Assembly (NCBI RefSeq): GCF_000280905.1
Contig: NZ_ALAP01000103.1
Location: forward strand, 124,001-188,000
DNA: 64,000 bases
Source: Streptomyces sp. AA1529
GTDB taxonomy: Bacteria; Actinomycetota; Actinomycetes; Streptomycetales; Streptomycetaceae
Reading direction: 5' to 3'
Shown: piece after piece, positions 26,782 to 34,747 of the stretch
How the letters are laid out: each line of letters opens with the position of its first letter
Numbering within the stretch: the stretch's first letter is position 1
Position numbers and translations under genes: made by a program
The notes under the pieces: generated by a model
The model's input: the letters and a program-made list of their open reading frames with translations, nothing else
Databases searched by the model: none
Told to the model about the DNA's origin: nothing

Positions 26782-29382
26782 ATGGGTACAGCGACAGTGG
26801 CCGACGGCACACCACCCGGACCCGGCATCGCTTCGGCCGTTCCGCGGTGGCGGAGCGAGCCGCGTCATGCCGACACGCCGAGGACCGATTACGAGTGCCC
26901 GGTCCCGGCCGATACCGTCCGGGGTCTCGGAGCGCTCGCCGACCGGCTGCGGGTGCGGACCGAGTCCGTGCTCCTCGCCGCGCACGCGAAGGTCCTCGCG
27001 GGGCTCTGCGGCGAGCGGGATGTCCTGACCGGGCTCGTCGCCCCCGGCGGCGCCGTTCCCGAGCCGTGCGGTCTGCTGGTGGCGGACGGCGACTGGCAGC
27101 AGTTGGTGCTCGCCGCCGAGCGTGCCATGCCGTCGTCGGCGGGGCCGGAGCAGCATCCCGCTGCCTCCGGGTTCGAGGTGGTCCTCGACCTCTCGGCCTT
27201 CTCCGCCGGCTCTCACTCCGCCTCCCCCTCCGTGTCCGCGGTGCCCGCCGCCCGTGCGGGCGCCGACTCGACGGCCGATGCCGGATTGCCGGGCGACTGC
27301 GTTCTGCGTGTCGCCGTCCTCCCGGAGCGGGACGGACTGCGTCTGCGGCTGCTGGGCCGCGGCGACGTCCTCGACGGCCCCTACGCCGAGCGCGTGGGCG
27401 GGTATCTGCTCACCGCCCTGGCGATGATGACCGCCGACGCCACGGCGGAGCACCACGTGCAGAGCCTGTTGTCCGCCGGGGAGCTCGCCCAGCAGATCGA
27501 CGGGTTGGCCGGGCCGCTGCGTGCCGTGCCGGACCGGCGGATGCACGAGCTGTTCGAGGAGCGGGTGCGCGAGCACCCCGACCGTGTCGCCGCCGTGCAC
27601 GACGGCACGGAGTGGAGCTACGACGCACTCAACCGCCGGGCGAATCGGATCGCCCACGCACTGCTCGACCGCGGGCTGCGTCCCGAGGACGTGGTGGCGG
27701 TGGTCACCGAGCGGAACCTGTCCTGGATGGCCGCGGTCCTCGGTGTCTTCAAGGCGGGGGGCGTGTATCTGCCGGTGGAGCCGAACTTCCCGGCCGACCG
27801 GATCGCGGCCATGCTCGGCCGCAGCGCATGCCGCTTCGTGCTCACCGAGCCGGGCAGCACCGCGACCCTGGATCAGGTGCCGGCGGATCCCGGTACGCGC
27901 GGGGCTTCCGGTGAGCCGGCGCCGGATGTCGAAGTGCCGAAGCGCCTGTATCTCGCCGACGTTCTGGTGGAGGAGGGAGAGGGCGCGGACACCGATCCGG
28001 GTGTTCCCGTCGCTGCCGGGCAACTCGCGTACATCTACTTCACCTCCGGTTCGACGGGCGAGCCGAAGGGCGCGATGTGCGAGCACGCCGGCATGCTCAA
28101 CCATCTCCTCGCCAAGATCGAGGATTTGGAGATCGGTGCCGGACAGGTGGTCGCCCAGACCGCGCCGCAGTGCTTCGACATCTCCCTGTGGCAGCTCGTG
28201 AGCGGGCTGCTGGTGGGGGCCCGCACGCTGGTCGTCGGGCAGCGCGAGGTCCTCGACATCGAGCGGTACGTCGAAGCGCTGGTCGACGGCGGGGTGGAAG
28301 TGCTGCAGGTGGTCCCCTCCTACCTGGAGGTGATGCTCACCTGGGTGGAGGAGAGGCGACGCGGACTCGGCCGCCTGCGGGTCGTCTCCGCGACCGGGGA
28401 GGCGCTGAAGAAGGAGCTGGTCGAGCGCTGGTTCGCGGTCTTCCCCGACATCGGACTGGTGAACGCCTACGGACTGACCGAGACGTCGGACGACACCAAC
28501 CACGCGGTCATGGACCGGGTGCCCGCCCACGACCGGGTGCCCCTCGGCCCCGCGGTGCGCAACGTGCGGGTCTACGTCGTCGACGAGCAGCTCGTCCCGG
28601 TCCCGCTCGGGGCGCCGGGTGAGATCGTCTTCTCCGGGGTGTGTGTGGGCCGCGGCTACATCAACGACCCGGTGCGGACGGCCGCCGCCTTCGGCACCGA
28701 TCCCCACCGGCCAGGGGAGCGCCTCTACCGCTCGGGGGACATCGGCCGCTGGCTCCCGGACGGTGCGCTGGAGTTCCTGGGCAGGCGGGACTCCCAGACC
28801 AAGATCCGCGGCTTCCGCATCGAGATCGGCGAGATCGAGAACCATCTGCTGCGTGTGCCCGGCGTGCGGGACTCCGCGGTCGTCGTCGTGGAGGGAACCG
28901 ACGGGGAGAGGCATCTGGCCGCCTTCTACGCCGCGGACCTTCCGCTGTCCGTGGACGAGGTGCGCAAGGTCCTCGGCGGTGCCCTGCCCGCGTACATGGT
29001 GCCGCGGATCTACCACCACCGGGAGGTTCTGCCGCTCACCGGCAACGGCAAGATCGACAAGAAGGTGCTGGCCCGGGAGGCGGTCGAGGCCGCGTCCCGC
29101 ACTGCGGAGCCCGCCGCGCCCGGCGGCGACACCGCGCCCCGGACGGCGACGGAGCGACGGCTGGCCGAGCAGTGGTCGCGGGTGCTGAACATCCCGGTCG
29201 CGGAGATCAGCCGGGGGCAGCACTTCTTCGAATCCGGCGGCACCTCGCTGTCGGCGGTCCGCCTCGGAGTCGAGAGCGGCGGCACCGCCTCCCTCGAGGA
29301 CATCGTCAACAACCCCGTCCTGGCCGAGCTGGCCAGGGTCATGGACGAGCACCCGCAGCAGGGGAAGGGACAGAGCGCATGA
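26782..29382 (+). CDS. Free-standing A-T protein with N-terminal half condensation domain
   Basis: An 866-residue protein that activates and carries one amino acid. Residues ~36-225 resemble only the C-terminal lobe of a condensation domain (ending in a QSLLS...AQQIDGLAGP linker), and no HHxxxDG motif exists. Residues ~250-770 are an adenylation domain (YFTSGSTGEPKG, GNGKIDKK), and ~790-860 a carrier domain (GGTSLS, Ser822). Pocket residues by eye are DIWQSTADDK; I do not recognise the code, but the two Asp residues deep in the pocket could pair with a second amino group such as that of diaminopropionate, whose synthesis genes are nearby (inference). It overlaps the next gene by ATGA, so activation and oxygenation are probably coupled. 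It could supply the lone carrier at the start of the second NRPS. Confidence 0.9.
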   Translation: MGTATVADGTPPGPGIASAVPRWRSEPRHADTPRTDYECPVPADTVRGLGALADRLRVRTESVLLAAHAKVLAGLCGERDVLTGLVAPGGAVPEPCGLLVADGDWQQLVLAAERAMPSSAGPEQHPAASGFEVVLDLSAFSAGSHSASPSVSAVPAARAGADSTADAGLPGDCVLRVAVLPERDGLRLRLLGRGDVLDGPYAERVGGYLLTALAMMTADATAEHHVQSLLSAGELAQQIDGLAGPLRAVPDRRMHELFEERVREHPDRVAAVHDGTEWSYDALNRRANRIAHALLDRGLRPEDVVAVVTERNLSWMAAVLGVFKAGGVYLPVEPNFPADRIAAMLGRSACRFVLTEPGSTATLDQVPADPGTRGASGEPAPDVEVPKRLYLADVLVEEGEGADTDPGVPVAAGQLAYIYFTSGSTGEPKGAMCEHAGMLNHLLAKIEDLEIGAGQVVAQTAPQCFDISLWQLVSGLLVGARTLVVGQREVLDIERYVEALVDGGVEVLQVVPSYLEVMLTWVEERRRGLGRLRVVSATGEALKKELVERWFAVFPDIGLVNAYGLTETSDDTNHAVMDRVPAHDRVPLGPAVRNVRVYVVDEQLVPVPLGAPGEIVFSGVCVGRGYINDPVRTAAAFGTDPHRPGERLYRSGDIGRWLPDGALEFLGRRDSQTKIRGFRIEIGEIENHLLRVPGVRDSAVVVVEGTDGERHLAAFYAADLPLSVDEVRKVLGGALPAYMVPRIYHHREVLPLTGNGKIDKKVLAREAVEAASRTAEPAAPGGDTAPRTATERRLAEQWSRVLNIPVAEISRGQHFFESGGTSLSAVRLGVESGGTASLEDIVNNPVLAELARVMDEHPQQGKGQSA

Positions 29383-30422
29383 CGCAGCCGTCCGCATCGA
29401 CGCCGACTGCCCAGGAGCAGCCCGCCGACGATCTCGGCCTGGAGCTGACTCCCGGCAAGCCCCCGATCCTGCGGGTCGCCTCGCCGGTGGGCGCGGACGC
29501 GCTCCAGGACTGGATCGGCGAGCGCGCACAGTCGCTGGAGGCGGCCGTGCTCCGCCACGGGGCCGTGCTGATCCGCGGCCTGGAGGCGGGTGACGCGGCA
29601 GCTCTCGGCCGCATCGGCGAGCGGCTTCCGGGACGGCACCTGACCCAGACGGAGGCGTTCGCGCGCCGCCGTCCGCTGGGCGGGCCGGTCTTCTCGTCCC
29701 TGGAGTGGCCGCCGGACCAGCCGATGTGCATGCACCACGAGTTGAGCTACGCGCTGGAGTTCCCCCGGCTGCTGCTCATGGGATGCTTCACGCCTCCGGC
29801 CACCGGCGGCGTCACCGGACTCGCTGATGCCGAGGCGGTGCTCGCGGCGCTGCCCCCGGAGGTCGTGGAGCGTTTCACGGAGGTCGGCTGGTCGCTGACG
29901 CGTTCCTACAACGACCTCGTGGGGGTTCCCTGGACGGAGGCGTTGGGCGCGCCCGACCGGGCGGCAGCGGAGAAGTACTGCCGGGCCAACGGCATCGACT
30001 ACGACTGGCAGCCGGACGGCGGGCTGCGGACCAGGCAGCGCCGCTCTGCGGTGATCCGGCATCCCCGGACCGGGCGCCCGGTCTGGTTCAACCAGATCGC
30101 GTTCCTCAACGAGTGGACGATGGATCCCGCGGTGCGGGAGTACCTGGTGGCGCAGTTCGGCGCGGACGGGCTGCCGTTCAACAGCCGGTACGGCGACGGG
30201 TCGGCCGTCGGGGCGGAGGTCGTGGCGGCCATCAACGACGCGTACGAGGCGGCGACGGTACGCGAGCCGTGGCAGGCCGGAGACGTCCTCCTGGTCGACA
30301 ACGTCCGCATGGCGCACAGCCGGGAGCCCTACACCGGGTCGCGCGAGGTCGGCATGGTCCTGGGCGCTCCGGTGCGCCTCGCCGACTGCGCTCCCACCCA
30401 TCTGCCCGACGCGGCTTCCTGA
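29379..30422 (+). CDS. SyrP-like Fe(II)/2-oxoglutarate oxygenase (TauD family)
   Basis: A 347-residue non-haem iron oxygenase of the TauD/SyrP branch. The iron ligands are visible as His119-x-Glu121 (MHHELSY) and distal His313 (NVRMAHSREPY), with a following Arg typical of 2-oxoglutarate binding. Family members such as SyrP hydroxylate the beta-carbon of an amino acid while it is bound to an NRPS carrier, usually aspartate. The start overlaps the stop of the A-T protein by 4 nt, so its likely substrate is the residue carried by that protein or an Asp of the main assembly line. Which of the two cannot be read from the sequence. Hydroxylation is expected; other outcomes of this fold are possible. 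Confidence 0.88.
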   Translation: MTQPSASTPTAQEQPADDLGLELTPGKPPILRVASPVGADALQDWIGERAQSLEAAVLRHGAVLIRGLEAGDAAALGRIGERLPGRHLTQTEAFARRRPLGGPVFSSLEWPPDQPMCMHHELSYALEFPRLLLMGCFTPPATGGVTGLADAEAVLAALPPEVVERFTEVGWSLTRSYNDLVGVPWTEALGAPDRAAAEKYCRANGIDYDWQPDGGLRTRQRRSAVIRHPRTGRPVWFNQIAFLNEWTMDPAVREYLVAQFGADGLPFNSRYGDGSAVGAEVVAAINDAYEAATVREPWQAGDVLLVDNVRMAHSREPYTGSREVGMVLGAPVRLADCAPTHLPDAAS

Positions 30423-30476
30423 CCCGTCGGCCGCACCCCGCACACCTCCTCTCCGAGAACGGAGCCGCGCTTCGTC

Positions 30477-31532
30477 ATGAACGCACAGATCCCTCCTTTC
30501 GCCGTCATTCCCGGCTCGCAGGTCCACCAGGTACTCACCGGGCAGGAGCGGCCGCTCATCGAGCTGATCGAGGACACCTACCGGGTGCACGGTGCGGGAG
30601 ACACGGTCAACCCGCCCTCGTACTTCCTGCGCTTCCCCGACCGGCCCGCATCGCGCATCATCGCGCTGCCCGCGTCCGTCGGCGGGCGGACCCGGGTCGA
30701 CGGGATGAAGTGGATATCCAGCTTCCCGCGGAACATCGAGGCCGGGATCCCCCGCGCCTCGGCCGTCGCGATCCTCAACGACCAGGAGACCGGCTATCCG
30801 ATCGCCTGCATGGAGAGTTCCATCATCAGCGCCGCGCGCACCGCGGCCTCGGCCGCCCTGGCCGCGGACTGGCTGACCAGGGAGCGGGGGCGGCCGCGGC
30901 GCGTCGGCTTCTTCGGCACCGGCTTCATCGCCCGCTACATCCACACGTATCTGCACGCCGCCGGCTGGTCGTTCGACGAGGTGGGCGTGCACGACCTCAG
31001 CCCCGAGCACGCGGACGGCTTCCGCTCCTACCTGGAGCGGTCCGGCGGCGGCGGTCGGGTCACCGTGCACGGGACGGCCGAGGAGCTGATCGGCTCCAGC
31101 GATCTGGTGGTGTTCGCGACGGTGGCGGGCGTCCCGCACGTCAGCGACGTCTCGTGGTTCTCGCACAACCCGGTGGTGCTGCATGTCTCGCTGCGCGACC
31201 TGGCGCCGGAGATCGTGCTGAAGTCGGCCAACGTCGTCGACGACGTCGAGCACTGCCTGAAGGCCGACACCTCACCGCACCTGGCCGAACAGCAGGTGGG
31301 GCACCGGGACTTCCTGGACGGGACGCTCTTCGACGTGATGACGGACCGGGTGCGGGTGCCCGCCGACCGTCCCGTGATCTTCTCGCCGTTCGGGCTGGGC
31401 GTGCTCGACCTCGCGGTGAGCAAGCACGTCTACGACACCGTGCGCGAGCGGGGTGAACTGGGCGTCGTCGACGGCTTCTTCCACGAGACCAGCCGCTACG
31501 GGGACGCCGGGGCCGACGATGAACACGCTTAG
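30477..31532 (+). CDS. SbnB-like dehydrogenase for L-2,3-diaminopropionate synthesis
   Basis: A 351-residue member of the ornithine cyclodeaminase/mu-crystallin superfamily, closest in layout to SbnB. SbnB oxidatively splits N-(1-amino-1-carboxyethyl)-glutamate into L-2,3-diaminopropionate and 2-oxoglutarate using NAD+. A Rossmann motif (GFFGTGFIARYI) lies near residue 145, and the N-terminal half has the family segments (MKWISSFPRN and ESSIISAARTAA). It stands 54 nt after the oxygenase gene and 6 nt before an SbnA-like gene. That pairing is the basis for the assignment, since the fold alone would also allow ornithine cyclodeaminase or alanine dehydrogenase. Confidence 0.88.
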   Translation: MNAQIPPFAVIPGSQVHQVLTGQERPLIELIEDTYRVHGAGDTVNPPSYFLRFPDRPASRIIALPASVGGRTRVDGMKWISSFPRNIEAGIPRASAVAILNDQETGYPIACMESSIISAARTAASAALAADWLTRERGRPRRVGFFGTGFIARYIHTYLHAAGWSFDEVGVHDLSPEHADGFRSYLERSGGGGRVTVHGTAEELIGSSDLVVFATVAGVPHVSDVSWFSHNPVVLHVSLRDLAPEIVLKSANVVDDVEHCLKADTSPHLAEQQVGHRDFLDGTLFDVMTDRVRVPADRPVIFSPFGLGVLDLAVSKHVYDTVRERGELGVVDGFFHETSRYGDAGADDEHA

Positions 31533-31538
31533 GGCGGG

Positions 31539-32555
31539 GTGGCCACGTTGACGGTGATCAGCGCACCGCAGGACTTCAACACCGAGGACCTCTACATAGA
31601 TCTGCGGCCGCTCCTGGGAAGCGCGCTCCATCTCAAGTGCGAGGGATTCAACTTCGCCGGTTCCATCAAGCTCAAGGCGGCCGCGGCCATGGTGGCCCAG
31701 GCCGAGGAGTCCGGGCTGCTGACGGAGGACTCCGTGCTGGTCGAGTCCTCCTCGGGCAATCTGGGCGTGGCGCTCAGCATGATCGCCGCGAACGCGGGCT
31801 ACCGGTTCCTCTGCGTGACCGACGCCCGGTGCAACCAGAGCACGCGCCGCCTGATGGAGGCCATGGGAACCGAGGTGTACTCCGTGAACCGGCCGGATGC
31901 GGAAGGCGGCTTCCTGGGCGCGCGGCTGGAGTACGTCCGGGACCTGTGTGCCTCCGACCCGCGCTATGTGTGGCTGAACCAGTACACGAACGCGCACAAC
32001 TGGATCGCCCACCACCGGACCACGGCTCCCGCGATCGCCGAGCAGTTCCCGGATCTCGACGTGCTCTTCGTCGGCGCCGGCACCACCGGCACCCTGATGG
32101 GATGCGCCCGCTACTTCCGCGAGTCGGGACGCCCGGTGACCGTCGTGGCGGTCGACACCGTGGGGTCGGTGACCTTCGGCGGTGCGCCCCGGACGCGGAT
32201 GATCCCGGGGCTCGGCGCGGGTGTCCGCCCGCAGCTCCTGGACGCCTCCTACGTCGACGACGTGGTGATGGTGCCGGAACCGGAGACGGTGCGCGCCTGC
32301 CGCAGGCTGGCCTCGGCGGGGTTCCTGTTCGGCGGCTCGACCGGGACGGTCGTCGCCGGTGCGCAGCGGTGGCTCGCGACCCACCGGCCGGGAGCCGAGG
32401 TGACGGCCGTGGCGATCTCACCGGACCTGGGCGAGCGCTATCTGGACACGGTCTACCGCAACTCCTGGGTGCAGGACGTCTACGGGGTCGCCGCGTTCGC
32501 CGAGGAGGACTCCGCGCTGGACGGTCCGCCGCTGGCCGAGTTCCCGGCCCGATGA
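31539..32555 (+). CDS. SbnA-like PLP enzyme for L-2,3-diaminopropionate synthesis
   Basis: A 338-residue fold type II PLP enzyme related to cysteine synthase. SbnA joins O-phosphoserine and glutamate to make the substrate of SbnB. The PLP lysine is Lys44 in NFAGSIKLK, a phosphate-binding SSSGNLG loop follows at about 70, and a glycine-rich GAGTTGTLMG loop lies at about 185. The start is GTG 31539, 6 nt after the previous stop. Together with the SbnB-like gene it should supply L-Dap for the peptide. No other cysteine pathway genes are near, which argues against a role in primary sulfur metabolism. Confidence 0.9.
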   Translation: MATLTVISAPQDFNTEDLYIDLRPLLGSALHLKCEGFNFAGSIKLKAAAAMVAQAEESGLLTEDSVLVESSSGNLGVALSMIAANAGYRFLCVTDARCNQSTRRLMEAMGTEVYSVNRPDAEGGFLGARLEYVRDLCASDPRYVWLNQYTNAHNWIAHHRTTAPAIAEQFPDLDVLFVGAGTTGTLMGCARYFRESGRPVTVVAVDTVGSVTFGGAPRTRMIPGLGAGVRPQLLDASYVDDVVMVPEPETVRACRRLASAGFLFGGSTGTVVAGAQRWLATHRPGAEVTAVAISPDLGERYLDTVYRNSWVQDVYGVAAFAEEDSALDGPPLAEFPAR

Positions 32556-32715
32556 GCGGTACCGGCCGATCCGTCCGGGCCCGGCGGCGGACGCTGCGCA
32601 CCGCCGCGCCCGGCGGAAGCACTCCGGGGCCGGCCGGTGCGGCCCGCACCGCACCGGCCGACCCGGGAGCACCGGCGGAACCCGGTGCGGCGGCCGGCAG
32701 GCGGCGCGCGGCGCA

Positions 32716-32747
32716 AGCCCCGCGCCGGTCCGGCTGCGGCCGGGGCT
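32716..32747. terminator. Hairpin between convergent genes
   Basis: AGCCCCG at 32716-32722 pairs with CGGGGCT at 32741-32747, with further G/C pairing inside. It lies where the SbnA-like gene (plus) and the adenylating enzyme (minus) converge, and overlaps the stop codon of the latter. A bidirectional terminator is likely but not certain in such GC-rich sequence. Confidence 0.4.
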
Positions 32748-34255
32748 CAGCCGTGCTCGTCGGCCCGGGCGGCCAGCAGCCTGCGGTCGACCTTGCCGTT
32801 GGGATTGCGGGGCAGGGACGCCAGGTGGTGGACGCTGTCGACGATCGAGTGCCGCGGGAGCTGCTGCGCGCAGTGGCGCTTCAGCTCGATGAGGGACGGC
32901 GCGGGCTCCGCCGCCGGTACCACGTGCGCGACGATGCGGGCGTCGATGCCGCTGCCCGCCACCTGGACCGCGGCATCCGCCACCCCCTCGTGGCTCTGCA
33001 GCACGGCCTCGATCTCGCTCAGTTCGATGCGGTTGCCGCGCACCTTCACCATGCTGTCCCGGCGGCCGACGAACTGCAGGCTGCCGTCCTCCAGCACCTG
33101 GGCGAGATCGCCGGTCGCATAGGTCCGGTCGGTCACCGCCGGGCGGCCCCAGTAGCCGAGCATCACACTCGGACCGGTGACGACGATCTCGCCTTCCTCG
33201 CCGGTCCCGGCCCGGCTGCCGTCCGGCCGCAGAACGGTCACGGAATTTCCGCACGCGCCGGTGCCGATGGGTACCGGGAGAATGCGGTCCGGGTCGATCT
33301 CCTCGACCTCGTGGCCGGTGCTGATGATGGTCTCGGCCGGCCCGTAGAGATTCATGAACCGGCAGTACGGGAGGTGGGCGCGCAGCTCCCGCAGCGGACC
33401 GATGGGGAAGACCTCTCCGGCGAACAGCAGAAAACGGAGCGAAGGCACGGGGGTGTCCAGTAGGCCACCGTGCCGCATCATCAGCATGAGAGCCGCGGGA
33501 ACCGAATACCAGACGGTTATCCGGTGGTCCAGCAGAAATTGCACCAGACCCTTCGACGAATATGCGGTCTCCTGCGGAACCAGATGCACGGAAGCGCCGA
33601 CCGAGAACGGCACGTAGATATCGTTGACGGACAGGTCGAAATGGAATGGAGCGTGATTGGAGTACCGGTCCGCTGACTGTGCTTTCTGGGTCTCGGCCGC
33701 CCAGGAGACAAAGGCCCATGCGCTGTTGTGGCTGTGGCACACACCCTTGGGTTCGCCGGTCGACCCGGAGGTGTAGAGGATGAAGGCGAGGTCGTCGCCG
33801 GTGCCGGCGGGCGAGGGGAGGGTCCGGTCCGGCGCGGGCGGCGGACCGGCGGGGAGACGGTCCCAGGGGGAGCCGTCCGGCCAGCGGTGCAGGGTCGCCG
33901 GAGCGGTGCCGAACTCCGCCAGTGACGCTTCCCGCTCCGGCGGTGCCACCAGGGCCCGGGGTGCGAAGTCGGCCAGCAGTTTCGCCGTGCGGCGCGGCGG
34001 CGCCTGCGGATCGAGCGGAACATAGGCGGCGCCCAGCCGCAGCACTGCCTGCATCGCGGCGACGGCGGCCGCCGATTTGTCGAGCCATATTCCGACCCGG
34101 TCCCCGCGGCCCACGCCGAGGCCGGCGAGTTCCAGGGCGAGCGCATCGGCCCAGGCGTCCAGATATCCGTATGTCGCCGCGCCGTCCGGACCGACCACGG
34201 CAGTGGCGTCCGGGGTATTTCGGGCTGCGTCCCGCACGAGGTGGTGGAGCATCAC
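32747..34255 (-). CDS. Stand-alone amino acid (or acyl) adenylating enzyme
   Basis: A 502-residue single adenylation domain without carrier, activating one monomer as an AMP ester and passing it to a carrier in trans. Core motifs are clear: LYTSGSTGEPKG (A3), NLYGPAE (A5), YATGDL (A7), VKVRGNRIE (A8) and NPNGKVDRR (A10). Pocket residues by eye are DLNYLALISK, which resembles the DLLYLALVCK type I recall for prolyl-AMP ligases of pyrrole pathways but differs at two positions, so the substrate is open. The start is GTG 34255 (an ATG follows at once), with GGAG 7 nt upstream. It is transcribed away from the stand-alone carrier at 34421, its most likely partner. No acyl-CoA dehydrogenase for pyrrole formation is seen in the window. 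Confidence 0.88.
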   Translation of the reverse strand: MMLHHLVRDAARNTPDATAVVGPDGAATYGYLDAWADALALELAGLGVGRGDRVGIWLDKSAAAVAAMQAVLRLGAAYVPLDPQAPPRRTAKLLADFAPRALVAPPEREASLAEFGTAPATLHRWPDGSPWDRLPAGPPPAPDRTLPSPAGTGDDLAFILYTSGSTGEPKGVCHSHNSAWAFVSWAAETQKAQSADRYSNHAPFHFDLSVNDIYVPFSVGASVHLVPQETAYSSKGLVQFLLDHRITVWYSVPAALMLMMRHGGLLDTPVPSLRFLLFAGEVFPIGPLRELRAHLPYCRFMNLYGPAETIISTGHEVEEIDPDRILPVPIGTGACGNSVTVLRPDGSRAGTGEEGEIVVTGPSVMLGYWGRPAVTDRTYATGDLAQVLEDGSLQFVGRRDSMVKVRGNRIELSEIEAVLQSHEGVADAAVQVAGSGIDARIVAHVVPAAEPAPSLIELKRHCAQQLPRHSIVDSVHHLASLPRNPNGKVDRRLLAARADEHG

Positions 34256-34312
34256 GGTACGTCTCCGTATCTCTTGGCCCGCACCGCCGGGAGGATTTGG
34301 TCAAACCCTGCG

Positions 34313-34326
34313 AACCTTGACAGGTT
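34313..34326. promoter_or_regulatory. Inverted repeat over the -35 box, possible operator
   Basis: AACCT-TGAC-AGGTT is a 5-bp inverted repeat whose centre overlaps the proposed -35 hexamer of the plus-strand promoter in the 165-bp divergent intergenic region. A repressor bound here would block that promoter. The repeat is short, so chance occurrence is possible. Confidence 0.3.
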
Positions 34327-34346
34327 TTCCGGCGGCTCAGTAGCAT
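34317..34346 (+). promoter_or_regulatory. Sigma70-type promoter for the carrier/condensation genes
   Basis: TTGACA at 34317-34322, an 18-nt spacer and TAGCAT at 34341-34346 form a good HrdB-type promoter. Transcription would start near 34353, about 70 nt before the GTG of the carrier gene. It is the clearest promoter-like sequence in the cluster. Confidence 0.6.
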
Positions 34347-34420
34347 CCGCCAGCATAGTAGCGTGACGGCGAGTCGGGCGGTGGTTCCGGCGAAGAACTG
34401 ATGCGAACTCGGGGGTCCGC

Positions 34421-34711
34421 GTGCGGGACAATGAGGTTTTCCAGGCTGTCAAGGGATATGTGGAGGACAGCGTCCTCAAAGGACAAGGGGAAGTGGAGGG
34501 GGATACTCCGCTGTTGGAATGGGGGATTCTCGATTCCCTCTCCGTGGCCCGGCTCGGAAATTTCGTCGAGAAGCGCTTCGAGGTGGTCCTGCCCACCGGC
34601 AGCGCCGTGGGGGAGAGGTTCCACAGCCTCGACTCGATCTGCGAGTTCGTCACCGAACTGCGTGCCGGGCGTACCCAGCCCGAGCCGGCCGCTCCGCACG
34701 ATGCGGCGTAG
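34421..34711 (+). CDS. Stand-alone carrier protein (PCP/ACP)
   Basis: A 96-residue carrier protein. The phosphopantetheine site is Ser39 in LLEWGILDSLS, followed by the helix SVARLGNFVEKRFEVVLP. The DSL motif, rather than GGHSL, is typical of discrete carriers that receive a starter amino acid or acyl group from a stand-alone ligase. The GTG start has a GGGGG stretch 5 nt upstream. It lies between the divergent adenylating enzyme and a stand-alone condensation enzyme, so the three probably form a separate loading or tailoring unit. Confidence 0.85.
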   Translation: MRDNEVFQAVKGYVEDSVLKGQGEVEGDTPLLEWGILDSLSVARLGNFVEKRFEVVLPTGSAVGERFHSLDSICEFVTELRAGRTQPEPAAPHDAA

Positions 34712-34747
34712 GGACATCCCGCTCGGCGGGCGGGGAGAGGATGACTG

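Noticed and set aside
32556..32715. Small plus-strand gene continuing past the SbnA-like stop
   Set aside because: The readable frames are Arg/Ala/Gly/Pro-rich, have no ribosome site and run into the opposite-strand adenylating enzyme gene.
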